Part shown: piece by piece, positions 1-12,100 of the stretch | Layout: each line of letters starts with the position of its first letter | Position numbering within the stretch: position 1 is the stretch's first letter | Program-made: the position numbers and the translations under genes | Notes under the pieces: model-generated | What the model was told of the DNA's origin: nothing | Seen by the model: only the letters and a program-made list of their open reading frames with translations | Database searches by the model: none | Assembly: GCA_036583965.1 (NCBI GenBank) | Contig: JAZBQD010000030.1 | Location: forward strand, 114,772,048-114,836,047 | Direction of reading: 5' to 3' | DNA length: 64,000 nucleotides | Source of the DNA: Prunella strophiata | Lineage: Eukaryota > Chordata > Aves > Passeriformes > Prunellidae

Positions 1-116
1 GGTTCACTCAGCTTAAAAGGATGGTTATAGAAAGGACGTTCTTCCTCCTCTTCATCAGAAACATGAGGCTTGTTCACTATCACATCATCAGTGCTCTGAG
101 CAATCTTCTTGCATTT
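1..116 (-). CDS. SON: SON coding exon 5 (cut by window edge)
   Basis: Acceptor TACTTTTCAG|AAATGC at 117. Reads KCKKIAQSTDDVIVNKPHV, an acidic run, then FYNHPFKLSE, matching the vertebrate SON segment that follows ELTE. The exon or gene continues to the left of the window. Confidence 0.94.
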
Positions 117-3100
117 CTGAAAAGTAGAACAGATGGAAATGTCAGCTCTGAGTAAACCTGAACTTTCCACCCAAACTCAGAAAGCACATTTCTATAAAAA
201 AAACGTTTTTCTTTACTAAACCAGGAGGTGGAAAATCTTTTAGCAACAGCACCAATAGATGTACTTTGGATATTCTACACAAATTATCCCAACACCACCA
301 TGGCTTTGCCAGGCACTCCTTGGTTACTGACTCAGTTCTCTGGCAGAGCAGGGATCCTGCCAGAAGTAATGGCTCAAAAAAACCTCAGATTCTTCTGGAA
401 TATTGTGGTGTTGGCCAGATATGCAAGCCACCCCCTGTGATGTGCAACAAAACTAAAACACAAAGGGGATACCACAGTCAAACTGGGAGGAGCTTTCAAG
501 GGAGAAAAAGAAAAGGGAGGAACAAAAGGACCAAAGACAAAAAGACTTTTCTCAGGGGGCCAGAATTTTATGGTTAAAATGTCTTTACTGATTTCCTACC
601 ACCTGCACTGCTTCTGTGGACAGTTTGGAGTCAAAAGAACAGAAACATGATTCAACAGATCTCCAAAGTTGGAAAGGGAAGGGAGATGCAGATTTGGGGC
701 CTGCAGATCAGCACAAGCTGTGCTGGATGTTGGTCAGGGTATGTGAAAAACCACCCTGGATGTCACCACTGGGCACCTGCACCAACTCAGCTCTTGCTCA
801 GTACTTCTGCTCCCCCAGGCCAGGCACAAGTGCACATTATCTCTGAGCACCTGGACATTGCTTCATCTGAGATTATCTCTATAAACACAATTTCAGAACT
901 GTTACACTCATGATGCTATTAAAAAAAAAAAAAATTAAGGCACTTTTCTATTCCAGATTTTCTCCATTCTGAGGGAAGTCTAAGGCCAAGCTGGATGGGG
1001 CCTGGAGCAACCCTGGGATAGAGGAAGGTGCTCCTGTCCATGGCAGGGGGTGGGACAGGCTGAGCTTAGAAGTTCCTTCCAACTCAAACCATAACTAACA
1101 CCACCACCAGAACAAAGAATCAGCAGTGAAAGCTTTGGATTTCACTGACAGGACTGCAGGGTCAACCACCAATTTGTACAAAATGAAACAAATAAGCAAA
1201 ATGATTTGATTTCATGCATTTCCACAGAATTTAAAAATACCAGTTTTGATGACTTAAAAAAAGCCTGTGGGGAGAGTTAGGGTGCAAAAGGGTGCTCAGG
1301 CCTTGGCAGGGGCTGCCCAGGGAGGCCTGGAGGTGTCCAAGGAAGGCCTGGAGGAGGCACTGAGTGCTCTGGGCTGGGGACAAGGTGGGCACGGGGCACA
1401 GCTGGCACTCCATGGGCTGGCAGGGCTTTGCCAGCCCCAGGGATTTGGGGATTCTGAACACGAGGCAGCTCCCAGGTGACAGCAGCACGCAGTGACAACC
1501 TCCCACAGGTCACCAAGCCCAGTGTGGCCATTTCCAGGACTTGATGCTGCTTTTCTCCCTCACCTCAGTGAGCTCCTTCAGGGTGTCCCTCGAGGACTTC
1601 TGGTTGGCTTTGTCATCCTTCTTCTGGGACAGCAGAGGCATCAGGCTGGGGGGTAAGGGCACGCCAGACTTCGCACACATGGCGGCTGCGTTGGCTTTGG
1701 CGATCTCAAGTAGCTGGGCCTTGTCTAAAAAGATTTGTTTTATTTACAGAGAAGTCATTATTTTTATAGATTCTTGTTTTAATAACAAAGAAATGTTTCT
1801 GGCAAGCTAAGCAAGATTCTACCTGCACTGTGCATCTTTTTTGTTCTGTGAAAATAACTGTAATTGTACTGAGCTGCTCTAGACTTTAAACCTGGGCTGT
1901 GCAGAAGGCAAGTGAAACTGCAAACGAAACCCAGCAGTCCCACAGCAGTCCCAGCTACAACATCCTCCAACCACCCAAGTTCTGATGTCTCTTACTTCAC
2001 TGATTCATTCCTGTTCTGGCAATGGAGTCCTTCCTGCATAGCATAAAGTCGAGAGTTTCCTCCTTATCTACCTCTGAAAAGCTCTCAAACCTCTGGAGGA
2101 AGTCTCATCTCCCCAGATGTAGCCCAAAAGCTACTTACAACCACCAAACAGAAAAACAAGCTCTGAGTAAGTAAAACATGCTCTTGCTTAAAATACAATT
2201 AGATGCAAAACTGTTATCAGAACAGTATTTTGCTTTAATAAGGAGAAAAAGGACAGCCTGAACATAGAAATAGCAAATGAAATTAAATTAAGCCTTCTGC
2301 CAGTTTGCAAATAACTCTTTAACTAGAAGGCTGCCATGGCAACTCTGAGGCAGGACTGGGAAGTTCAGAACCTCAAGTCCACCACAGGTTTCCTCACACA
2401 CTGTACAAGAGCTGACCTGCCAGCTCACACCTTCTTTCCCCTTATTAACTCATTACCCAAGAAACAACACAGCCTCTCTTCCTCCAAGCACTTAAGACAA
2501 CCTGCTGGGTCTAGGAGTATTTTCACAAACAAGTCTCTCTTTCCTTTAAGTTCTTACCATGGGAGAGAAGGCAAGACAGAGTTCTGGGAGCAGCTGACAA
2601 CAGAGCTTGGGACTCTCCAACTGGCACCTGAATGATCTTTGAGTAGAAATTCTAAATTTTCTTACATACAACTACTTGGCCTTTACTATTATTTATAATG
2701 TTCCTTGAGACTGCAACATGCTACTTTTGTACAAAAGCTCTAGAGCCAAGGTAAAACTGGTTCTAAAGAGGCTTTCATTCAAATGCTCAGCATTGATTCC
2801 AACATAAAAGTTCCTGCTGGAAGTCACTGCCTGAAATTAATGCACAGAGTGACTTCTAAGAAACCCTTTATGAATGCTCCAGAGCTAAAATCAGACTGTG
2901 CAAATCCACCCACTAGCACCTCACCAAGGAACCACTGGTAAGGAAGCACTCACTTACCCAGGTCTGTGAGACGTTTGGGTGATCTGCTGGAGAACTCCGA
3001 GGACCTGGACCTGCGCCGGTCGGGGGATCTGCTGTAGCGCCTCCTCCCCGAGGACCGCGAGCGCCGCAGCCGGATCGGGGACCTGCTGGAGCTCCGTCTC

Positions 3101-6100
3101 CTGCCCCTGGACCGCGACCGCCTCTGGCGCAGAGGGGTCCGACTCCTGCTCCGCAACCGGAGCGATATCCTACGGTCTCTGGAGTCGGATCTTCTCCTTC
3201 TCCTGTCGGTAGACCTCGATCTGTTCCTCTGAGACCTCTTGCGCCTGTCTCTGGACAGGGAACGCCGCCGTCGTGACGCCGACCTCGACCTGCTTCTCCT
3301 CCTGTGCCTGGAACGTGACAACGAGCTGGACCGAGACCTGGATGCTCTTCTCCGCGTGGCCGACCTGGAGCGATTCCGTCTGGAGCGCGAGTCGGTGTCG
3401 TATCTCTTGGACCTGCGCTGGGAGGACCTGGAGCGCCGGCTTCTGGACCTGCGCGATGACTCTTTGTCTGCTGCTTTCTCCACAGACTTGGACTGGCTCC
3501 TCTGGCGAGCAGCGGACCTGGAGCGTCTCCGCCTGGACCTGCGTGAGGACTCCTTGTCTGTTGTTTTCTCCACAGATGTTGACTGGCTCCTCTGGTGAGC
3601 CGTGGACCTGGAGCGTCTCCGTCTGTACCTCCGCACGGACTCTTTGTCTGCTGTTTTTTCAACAGATGTGGATCGACTCTTTTGCTGAGCAGGAGACTTT
3701 GAGTGTCTGCTTACAGATCTCTGTGGAGACTCTTTGTCAGATGCTTTATCAACAGACTTGGATCTGGATTTTTCACGTTCAGAAGACTCAGAACGTCTGC
3801 TTTCAGGGACAAAGGAAGAGTCCTGTTCCTCTGACTGCTCAAGAGGCACGGAATCCTGCTTTTCCTCATCTGCCAAAGAGGGTTCTGCATCCTCTCCTTC
3901 CTCTTCACCACTGGAAGACTCTGACTCATGCTCATCTGACGATGTGGACTCTCTTTGTTCAGCTGTCAAGGAGGGCTCTGCATCCTCTCCTTCTTCTTCA
4001 CCAGTGGTAGACCTCGATTCAGCCCCATCAGGGGATGCAGAACGTCTGTGTTCAGCTGTCAGAGGTTCCACATCCTCAGCTTCTTCACCAGCAGTAGACC
4101 TTGACTCTTGCTCGTCTGATGAGGTGGAATCTCTTTGTTCAGCTGCTGAGGAGGGTTCCACATCCTCTGCATCTTCACCAGCAGTAGACCTGGACTCCTG
4201 TTCATCTGAAGACGTGGAGTGTCTACGCTCAGCTGTCAAAGAGAGCTCCTGGTCCTCTGCCTCCTCACCAACGGTTGACCTTGACTCACGTCCATCAGGA
4301 GACACAGAGCGACGTTCAGCTGTCAAATCCTCTGCTTCTTCATCAGCTGAAGACCTCGATTCACGGTCATCAGAAGATGTGGAGTGTCTACGTTCAGCTG
4401 TCAAGGAGGGCTCCCCATCTTCTACATCTTCCCCAGCAGCAGACCTTGACTCGTGGTCATCAGAGGATATGGAATCTCTTCTTTCAGCTGCCAAGGAGGT
4501 CTCTGCATCCTCTGCCTCTTCTCCAGTGGTTGACCTAGACTCGCGCCCATCAGAGGACTCAGAGCACCTACGTTCTGTTGTCAAAGGCTGCTCCAGATCC
4601 TCTGCTTCTTCACCAATGCTAGATCTTGACTCGTGCTCATCAGGGGAAGTGGAACGCCTCTCCAGATCATCTTCATCTGCAAAAGATTTCTGGTCATGGC
4701 CCTCAGGGGACAGGGACCGTCTGTGTTCAGAAGTCACAGAGGACTCCTGACCCTCTTCCTCCATGGGAGACCTTGGCTCATGACCTTCCTGATAGGAGGA
4801 TGTGGAGTATCTGCGCTCAGATCTCAAAGAAGGCTCCAGATCCCCTGTTTCTTCACCAGGGCCCACACTGCAGTTATCAGGAGACACCGAGCGCCCTTCA
4901 GGCATTAGAGAAGGCATTGCACGATCCATTTTTTCAACAGGGATGGAATTCAAGTCGCTGCCATCGGGGGACATGGAGGCTCTGTCGTTCAGTGTCAAAG
5001 GTTCAAGACCATCTACTTTTTCCACAGTGGTGAATCTCAACTCCTGCCCATCAGGAGATGCTCCATGCTCATTTTCAGGTGTTGGAGAATGGTCCTGCAC
5101 ATCTGCTTTCTGAACAGAGGTGAAACTCACCTCCTGGCTCTCGAAAAAGAGATGGTCACGTTCAGCTGTCAAAGTTCCCTCTGTTTCCTCAGCACGCACC
5201 AATCTTGACTCGTACTCTTCAGGTGACAGAGCACGTTCAGATGTCAGAGAAGGTTCCTTGGCTAGCACTCTTTCAGCAGGACTGGGCTGCAGCTCCTGAC
5301 CTTCAGGACTCATGGGACATTCACCTTCAGACAAGGATAACTCCTGCCCCTCTGTTTTTCCAGCAGCAGCAGGCTGCAACTCCTGGCTCTCGGTGGATAT
5401 TGAACTTTCACTTTCAGATGCTTCAGAATGTTCCTCCAATTCTTCTTTTTCAACAGGACTGGCTCTCAAATGATGCCTTTTGGGGGATGCCTCATACTCG
5501 CTTTCAGACAGCAAAGAACACTCCTGCACCTCTGGTTTTTCAGTGTAAGCACAGAGCTCCTCCTGCCCCTTGGGAGATGCAGCATACTGGTTGTCTGGGA
5601 CCACCACTGGCTCCTGCACTGCTGTGCTTTCAGTGAGGCCAGGCTGCAGTATTTGGCCTTGATGGAAGATGGAATATTCATTGCCAGGTGTCAGAGAAGG
5701 TTCTTGCACCTTCTGGCCCTCAGCAGATTCACCATATTCATTTTCAGGCAGCAGAGAACACTCCTGCACTTCTGGTTTTCCAGCCAAGAAAGAGGGCAAT
5801 CTGTGATCTTTAGAAGACACAGCACTGTCAGGAACTACAGCCTCCTCCTGCATCTCTGCTTTCTCAGGAGAGCTGGACCTCAACTCCTGGCCCACCCAGG
5901 ACACGGCATGTTCATTTTCAGATACCAGAGCAGGCTGTTGTACCTGTGTCTCTTCAGCAGAGGGTGACTGCAGGTCCCGACTGTCGATGGACTCCAGGCA
6001 TCTTTCTTCAGACATCTGATAAAGCTTCCGCAGCTCTGTTTTTTCAGCAGGGGTTGATGTCAACTCTGGGCCATCAAGCCCTATTGTGTACTCATTTTCA

Positions 6101-9100
6101 CATGACACTTGAGAAGGCTCCTCTACTCTTTCAGAAGTGGTGGATGCCAACTCATGACCATCGGAGGCGACAGAACACCTGCTTTCCAGTACCAGAAAGG
6201 GCTCCCGCACCTGTGTTTCTTCACTGTAGGCAGACCTCAGCTTGTAGCCATCAGGGGATGCCAGGTGTTTCAGCTTGGATGAATTAAGCATTTCTGCTTT
6301 TTCTGCAGGGACAGGTCTCAGCTCATGATTGTCAGGCAACAGCACGATCCCACCTTCCGATGTCACAGCAGTCACTGGGGGCTGTAGTTTTCCAGGTGTC
6401 CCCACTGATTCACAACCGTCAGCAGACACGGGGAAGCCACTTTCCAGTGAGAGAGAAGGCTTCTGGATCTCCACTTTTTCAACTGCAGCAGATGTCAATT
6501 TATAGCCTTCAGGTAAGATGGAACGCCGGAGCTCAGATGCCACTGACAGCTCTGCACTCTCTGTTTGCTCAAAGGAATTGTACTTTGCTTTGTGGCCATC
6601 GTGGCATATGGGAATCCCACTCTTAGACATGACCAAAGATCCTGCACCATCTATTTTTCCAGTTAGGTATCTCGATTCGTGCATTTCCGAAGACCTGGAG
6701 CCATCAACCTCAAGCACTTGTGGAAGCGTTGGACCGTCTAAAGCTTTGTCAACAGATGATCTGGACTCATGAACTTCAAAAGAAGACACTGAAATGACGT
6801 CGGCAGACACCTCAACAGAACCACACACAGGTGTCAGGGAAACATCTGGAGTCTTGACTTTTTCAACAGGTAAAAATCTTTGTTCATTTCCATGTGGTGA
6901 CTTAAAGGACTCGCCTACAGACAATGGATGCTCCTGTATTGGTGCAGCAAAGCTGGATCCTGATCCATGTCCATCAGGAGACACAAAGTGTCCACCATCA
7001 GAAGCCAGAGAAGGCTCCTGCATCTGGCCTGACTCACAGCCATCAGGGATCACAGGGCGGATCATTTCAGGTGGCAGGAAAGGCCTCTGAGCTTCCACTG
7101 CTCCAGGGCTGTCAGCCAGCTGGGAAGACTCACGTTCAGGTACTTGCCGAACCTGTGAAAGCTCTGTGTGTTCACCAGGGATATGCTGTGATTCGTGACC
7201 ATCAGACAAGCTGGAGAGCCCACCTTCAGACAGGAGAGAAGATGACTGAATTTGCATGTCTCTTTTAAGTGCTGGAGGAAGCTCTGGACCTTCTACCTCC
7301 CTGAGAGGTGCAGTTCTGGACTCATCTTCACGGGATGCAGAGATGTGAAATTCTGCTACTGAAGAAGTTTCTGTATCTCCCCTTTTTTCAACAGATGAGG
7401 ATCTTGACTTGGATGTGGAGTATGGAAGTTCAGGTAGCAATGAAGACTCCAGAGGTGCTGCTTTTTCAGTTGATCCATTTTCAGATGTCATTGACAGCTC
7501 TGAATCCTGTGTTTTTTCCACAGATGTGGATCTCAATTCCTGGTCATCTGGGGTTTTGGAGGTATCAAATTCAGATGTGGCAGAATGCTGCAAGTCTGCT
7601 GTTTTTTCAACAGATGAGGACCTTTCCTCAAGGCTCTCTGAAGTTTTGGATAATCCACTTCCAAATGATGGTGGCAGCACTGGGCCGTTTACTCCTTCAT
7701 CAGACAAAGCTACTGATGTAGGACCATTAGAGGATTTACCTTCACTTTCAAAAGAAGGCTGAGGAACATCTTTATCAAGACCTTTGGCTGACTCCTGAAG
7801 TTCAGAAGACTCCACATGCTTGCCACTGGACTTTGCTGAGGACAACTTATCTTTTTTTTCTACAGATTTGGACCTTGACTTAACACTGTCAGAGGACTTG
7901 GAACGTTTCCGTTTGGATTTTTTTGAAGACTCCTTGCGCTTTTTTTCGACGGACCTAGACCTAGACTTGTAACGTTCAGAAGATTTTGAGCGTCGACGCT
8001 TGGATTTTCGTGAGGATTCCTTCTTTTTTTCCACTGATTTAGATCTAGACTTGTAACGGTCAGAGGACTTGGAGCGCTGACGTTTAGACTTCCGTGATGA
8101 TTGCTTCCGATCCCTTTTTTCTACTGACCTGGATCGAGACTTGTAGCGATCTGAGGACTTTGAGCGCTGACGTTTGGACCTCCTTACAGATGCCTTCCGT
8201 CCTCTCTTCTCAACAGATCTTGACCTGGATTTTGAACGGTCAGAGGAACCAGATCGATGTCTGAACCTCCAGGAGTATTCTTTGCCTCCTCCCTTTTCTG
8301 AAGACCTGGATCTAGATTTTGAACGGTCAGAGGACCTGGAATGTCTGCGGCGGGATCGCCAGGAGGACAACCTCTTTTCTGCTGACCGTGACTTAGACCT
8401 GTAGCGGTCGGATGATCTGGAACGTCTGCGTCCCGGACCTTCGGGAGGACAGCCGCTTTTCTGCTGACCTGGACTTGGATCTGTAGCGGTCGGAAGACCT
8501 GGAACGTCTGCGCCCAGATCTTCGGGAGGACAACCGCTTCTCCACTGACCTGGACTTGGATCTGTAGCGGTCAGAAGACCTGGAACGTCTGCGCCCAGAT
8601 CTTCGGGAGGACAGGCGCTTCTCCACTGACCGTGACTTAGACCTGTAGCGGTCAGAAGACCTGGAACGTCTGCGCCCGGATCTTCGGGAGGACAAACGCT
8701 TCTCCACTGACCTGGACTTGGATCTGTAGCGGTCGGATGACCTGGAGCGTCTGCGTCTGGACCTCCTGGAGGACAGCCGCTTCTCCACTGACCTGGATTT
8801 AGACCTGTAGTGGTCAGACGACCTGGAGCGTCTCCGTCTGGACAGTCTCTTTTCTGCTGATCTGGATTTAGACCTGTAGCGGTCAGATGACTGAGAACGT
8901 CTGCGCCTGGACCTCCGGGAAGACACTCTTCTCTCTCTCTTCTCCACAGATCGGGACCTAGATTTGGAATGCTTTTTTCTGGAAACGGAATAGTTTCTGC
9001 TCCTAGAACGCGCTCTTTTAGAGGTCAAACGCCTGGAAGTAGAACGTGACCTTGACTTTTTCTTCCGCTTCCTAGACCTGGACTGAGACTTGGAACGGCT

Positions 9101-12100
9101 CCTTTTCTGTTTCTTTGAATCATGTTTTTTCTCACTGGTTCTATGACTACTTTTTTCAATAACATTCTCAAGCCTCATGAGAGTCTCCTTCATTCGTGCT
9201 GCCACATCAGGCTGCACATCGGATGTTTCCGAGTCCCTTTTCTCTGAGTCCTCTTCAGGAGTTGCTTCTTTGACATCCTCAGCCTCTGGAGTGTCTTCCA
9301 ACTGGCCTTCCTCTATAAGTTCTGGACCTGCTTCTGCATCAGTCTCAGGTACTGGAGCTGCTTCCATATCTTTTGTCTCTGCCTCCAACCCTACAGCTGC
9401 TTCTGCATCTTTCAGCTCTACATCAGTCCGAGGAGCTGTTTCTAAATCTTGTGTTTCTGCTACAGGAGTCCTTGCTGGAACTTTTTCCTCTGCTGCATGT
9501 GAAGAACTAAAAACTGTTTCTGCTACTAGAGGCTCAGATGTTTGAGTCTGCTCTGAATCTTCTTTCTCAATCACCATATCCTCCACCTGTTGACTCTGTA
9601 CTCCTTCTACATGTTGTACCCCAGCTGTTACTTCATGTTCCAGTGTGGTTTCCAGGCCTTTCACATCCCCTGGTTTTGGAACTGCTTCAGAAGACTTTAT
9701 TTCAGAAGCACCCAAGATTCCTGGAGCCTCTTCTGAACTCTTCCATTCTGCAGCAGGTTGTGCTTCGTGAACTACTTGAAGATCTTGTTGCTTTTCAGCA
9801 TGCAAATATTCTGAAGCAGCTGCTGAAGCATCACCCATGGGTACCTCAAGCTCTTCACCTGTTCCAGAACCTTTCACCTCTACTGATGCAGACTCTTTCA
9901 TGCTCTCCAACCACCTCACTCCTCCAGCTTCTGATGCTGGCTCCAGATATTTTGCTTTCTCCATTTCTGAGAGCTCATTTCCTTGTGTGCCAGTCCTCCT
10001 TGCTGCAATTTCATGTTCTACAGCAGATCCCTGAGTTTGCATATCTGCCATACTGTTTTCTTCCACTCTGGGCAAAGACTCCAATACTGCTGCTGAATGA
10101 CCTACTATTTGCTCCTGAATAGATTTTGAACTGGTTTCTGAAGTTTGCACAGTTTCCAGGACTGTTTCTCTGCTCCTTGTCTCTGCTTCTGGAACGTGCT
10201 CCGAATCCTTTCTCTTCCTCAGCACCTCAGTTTGTGAGGGTGTTGTGTGTGTCATGATCTGCGACTGTGCAATGACAGAACTCTCTGTTTGGCTTGCATG
10301 GAGAGGTTCTCTCTCTGCTGTGGCTTGCCATGGCATCATCCCTGCTGATGTCTCAGCCTCTCTAACTGGTTCCATGCTTTCACATGCAACCACAGGTTCA
10401 GGAGTCCTTTCTGAGGCAGGAAGTCCTGGACTTGCAACAGTCCCACAATGCATAGCTTCTTCTGAAGCTTTCATACCTTCTACTTGTAAGGACATTGAAG
10501 CTGTTGTAAAAGCTTTTGCTTCCATCATAGCCGCTGGTCTCGGGACTCCTGGACCTTGTGTGTTTTCCTTCTGCAAAGGCAGGGAAGGTGCCAAACCTCT
10601 CACATGTGATTCACTCTCAGGTCTTGATTCTCTCAGCAATGAAGTACCTTCTGAATCTTTTGCTCGTGGACTTCTAAAACCCTCTGCCATCTGAACTTCT
10701 GGAGCTGTTTGGGGAACGAAGGTCTGTACAACTGCCGTGGGTTCTGAAGTTGCTCCTAATCCTCTTGTCTCTGCAACCACGTTCATACCTGTCAATCCTG
10801 CTGGAAGTGCAGATCCCTGGGTTCTGTCCACACTCCTTGTTTCTGCCAAGACTCCATGGTGTAGGAACATTCCTGATGCACCCAGTGCTGTTGCAGAACC
10901 AGTGGTATCTTCCACACTTTTGCCCTGCAGACTTTGATGAGCTGCTCTGACATCTTTTGCTACAACACCCACAGGTTCCATGGTTGTTTCTAAAGCTTTC
11001 ACACTTCCCATAGCTGGTTCCGTAGCCTTCATTTTTGTAACAGCTCCTGGTCCTGGAGGTGTTTTGGCACTTATTTCCATGTGGGTGACAGGGGTGGCTG
11101 CAGATATTGCCAAGGGATGTTGCAAAGGTACACCTGCTTTCAGAACACTAGAAGCTTCCAGAGGGCTGCCCTGCGTCATGCTCAAACTCCCAGATATAAC
11201 TGAGGGCTGCGGGGATGGCTCAGAAGTTCTGCTCACACCCCCCAGTTCCAAAGGTCTCTCCACATTTCCCATGTGCAGAGATTTTTCAGTTGTTTCTGGA
11301 ATTTTCACTTCTTGCCCTGCCACAGCCACATGAGCTACAGTCACAGCACTTGGATGTGCCCAGTTTGAAGGTGTAGCCACACCACTTGCCAAGGACATGG
11401 ATTCTGAAGCTGTTTCCAACCCCTGTGCTGCCCTCTGAGACACAGACTGATGAGATGCTTCCGAGTAAGTCAACACCTCCATGGTCTCAGGCTCAAGAGC
11501 TGCATCCGAAGCTTTTATTTCCCCAATGCCTTGAGATTTCAGAGTGACTTCTGTACCTCCTAGTGCTTCTACTGAATCCTGCTGAATCTCTGATTTACTG
11601 ACAATTCCAGATGGGATGCTGGACCAAGTATAATTTCCAGTATCAACAACACCGGCATTAATAGCTACAGGATAAATATTTTCATGGGACTGCTGAATTT
11701 GTTCTTCGCTAGTGCAAATTCTAGTTTGAGCTATACTAGTATTTTCTGGGATATTAGACTGGATGCTTTCTAAATTAAATGGAGGATTTGCAGCACACAA
11801 AGTCCCCTCCCCACTTCCAAGATTTTCTGCAGATTGCTGAGAAACAGTCACTGAATGAGAAACAAGTCCTAAAGCTTGATTATCAAGCCCCTCAGATGGT
11901 TTTGAGCACAGTTCTGGCTGCACGTGGCCAGCCAGGTTTGCATCTGCAAACACTCCATGCTGTACATTCAGTTGGGAGCTGGACTGCTCTGGCACCAAGT
12001 GAGGGGCCGGCTGCACGCCTGCAGCTTCTCCGGGACGTGCACTCAACTTGGCTTCCTTTGGTTGCTTTTTATGCTTTTTCTCTTTCTTCCTTTTCTTCTT

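Larger units (their letters stand above)
117..1563 (-). other. SON: SON intron 4
   Basis: Intron between SON exons 4 and 5 with consensus GT/AG ends. It holds two plus-strand CR1-type 3'-end fragments (about 975-1095 and 1280-1460), a short A-run near 922, and otherwise unremarkable sequence. Confidence 0.85.

Noticed and set aside
2913..3662. 249-codon minus-strand frame overlapping the SON C-terminal RS domain
   Set aside because: Out-of-frame shadow of the arginine/serine repeats. It runs through the real exon 3 donor at 2957.
3734..4750. 338-codon plus-strand open frame and many others opposite SON exon 3
   Set aside because: They are antisense to SON coding repeats with Ser/Glu/Arg codon bias. 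The minus-strand SON frame explains the sequence.
8371..8453. Programmed ribosomal frameshifting as the explanation of the SON frame switch
   Set aside because: There is no slippery heptamer or stop-proximal context, and the extra base is exactly what distinguishes this unit from its 81-bp neighbours. An insertion, or an error, is simpler.
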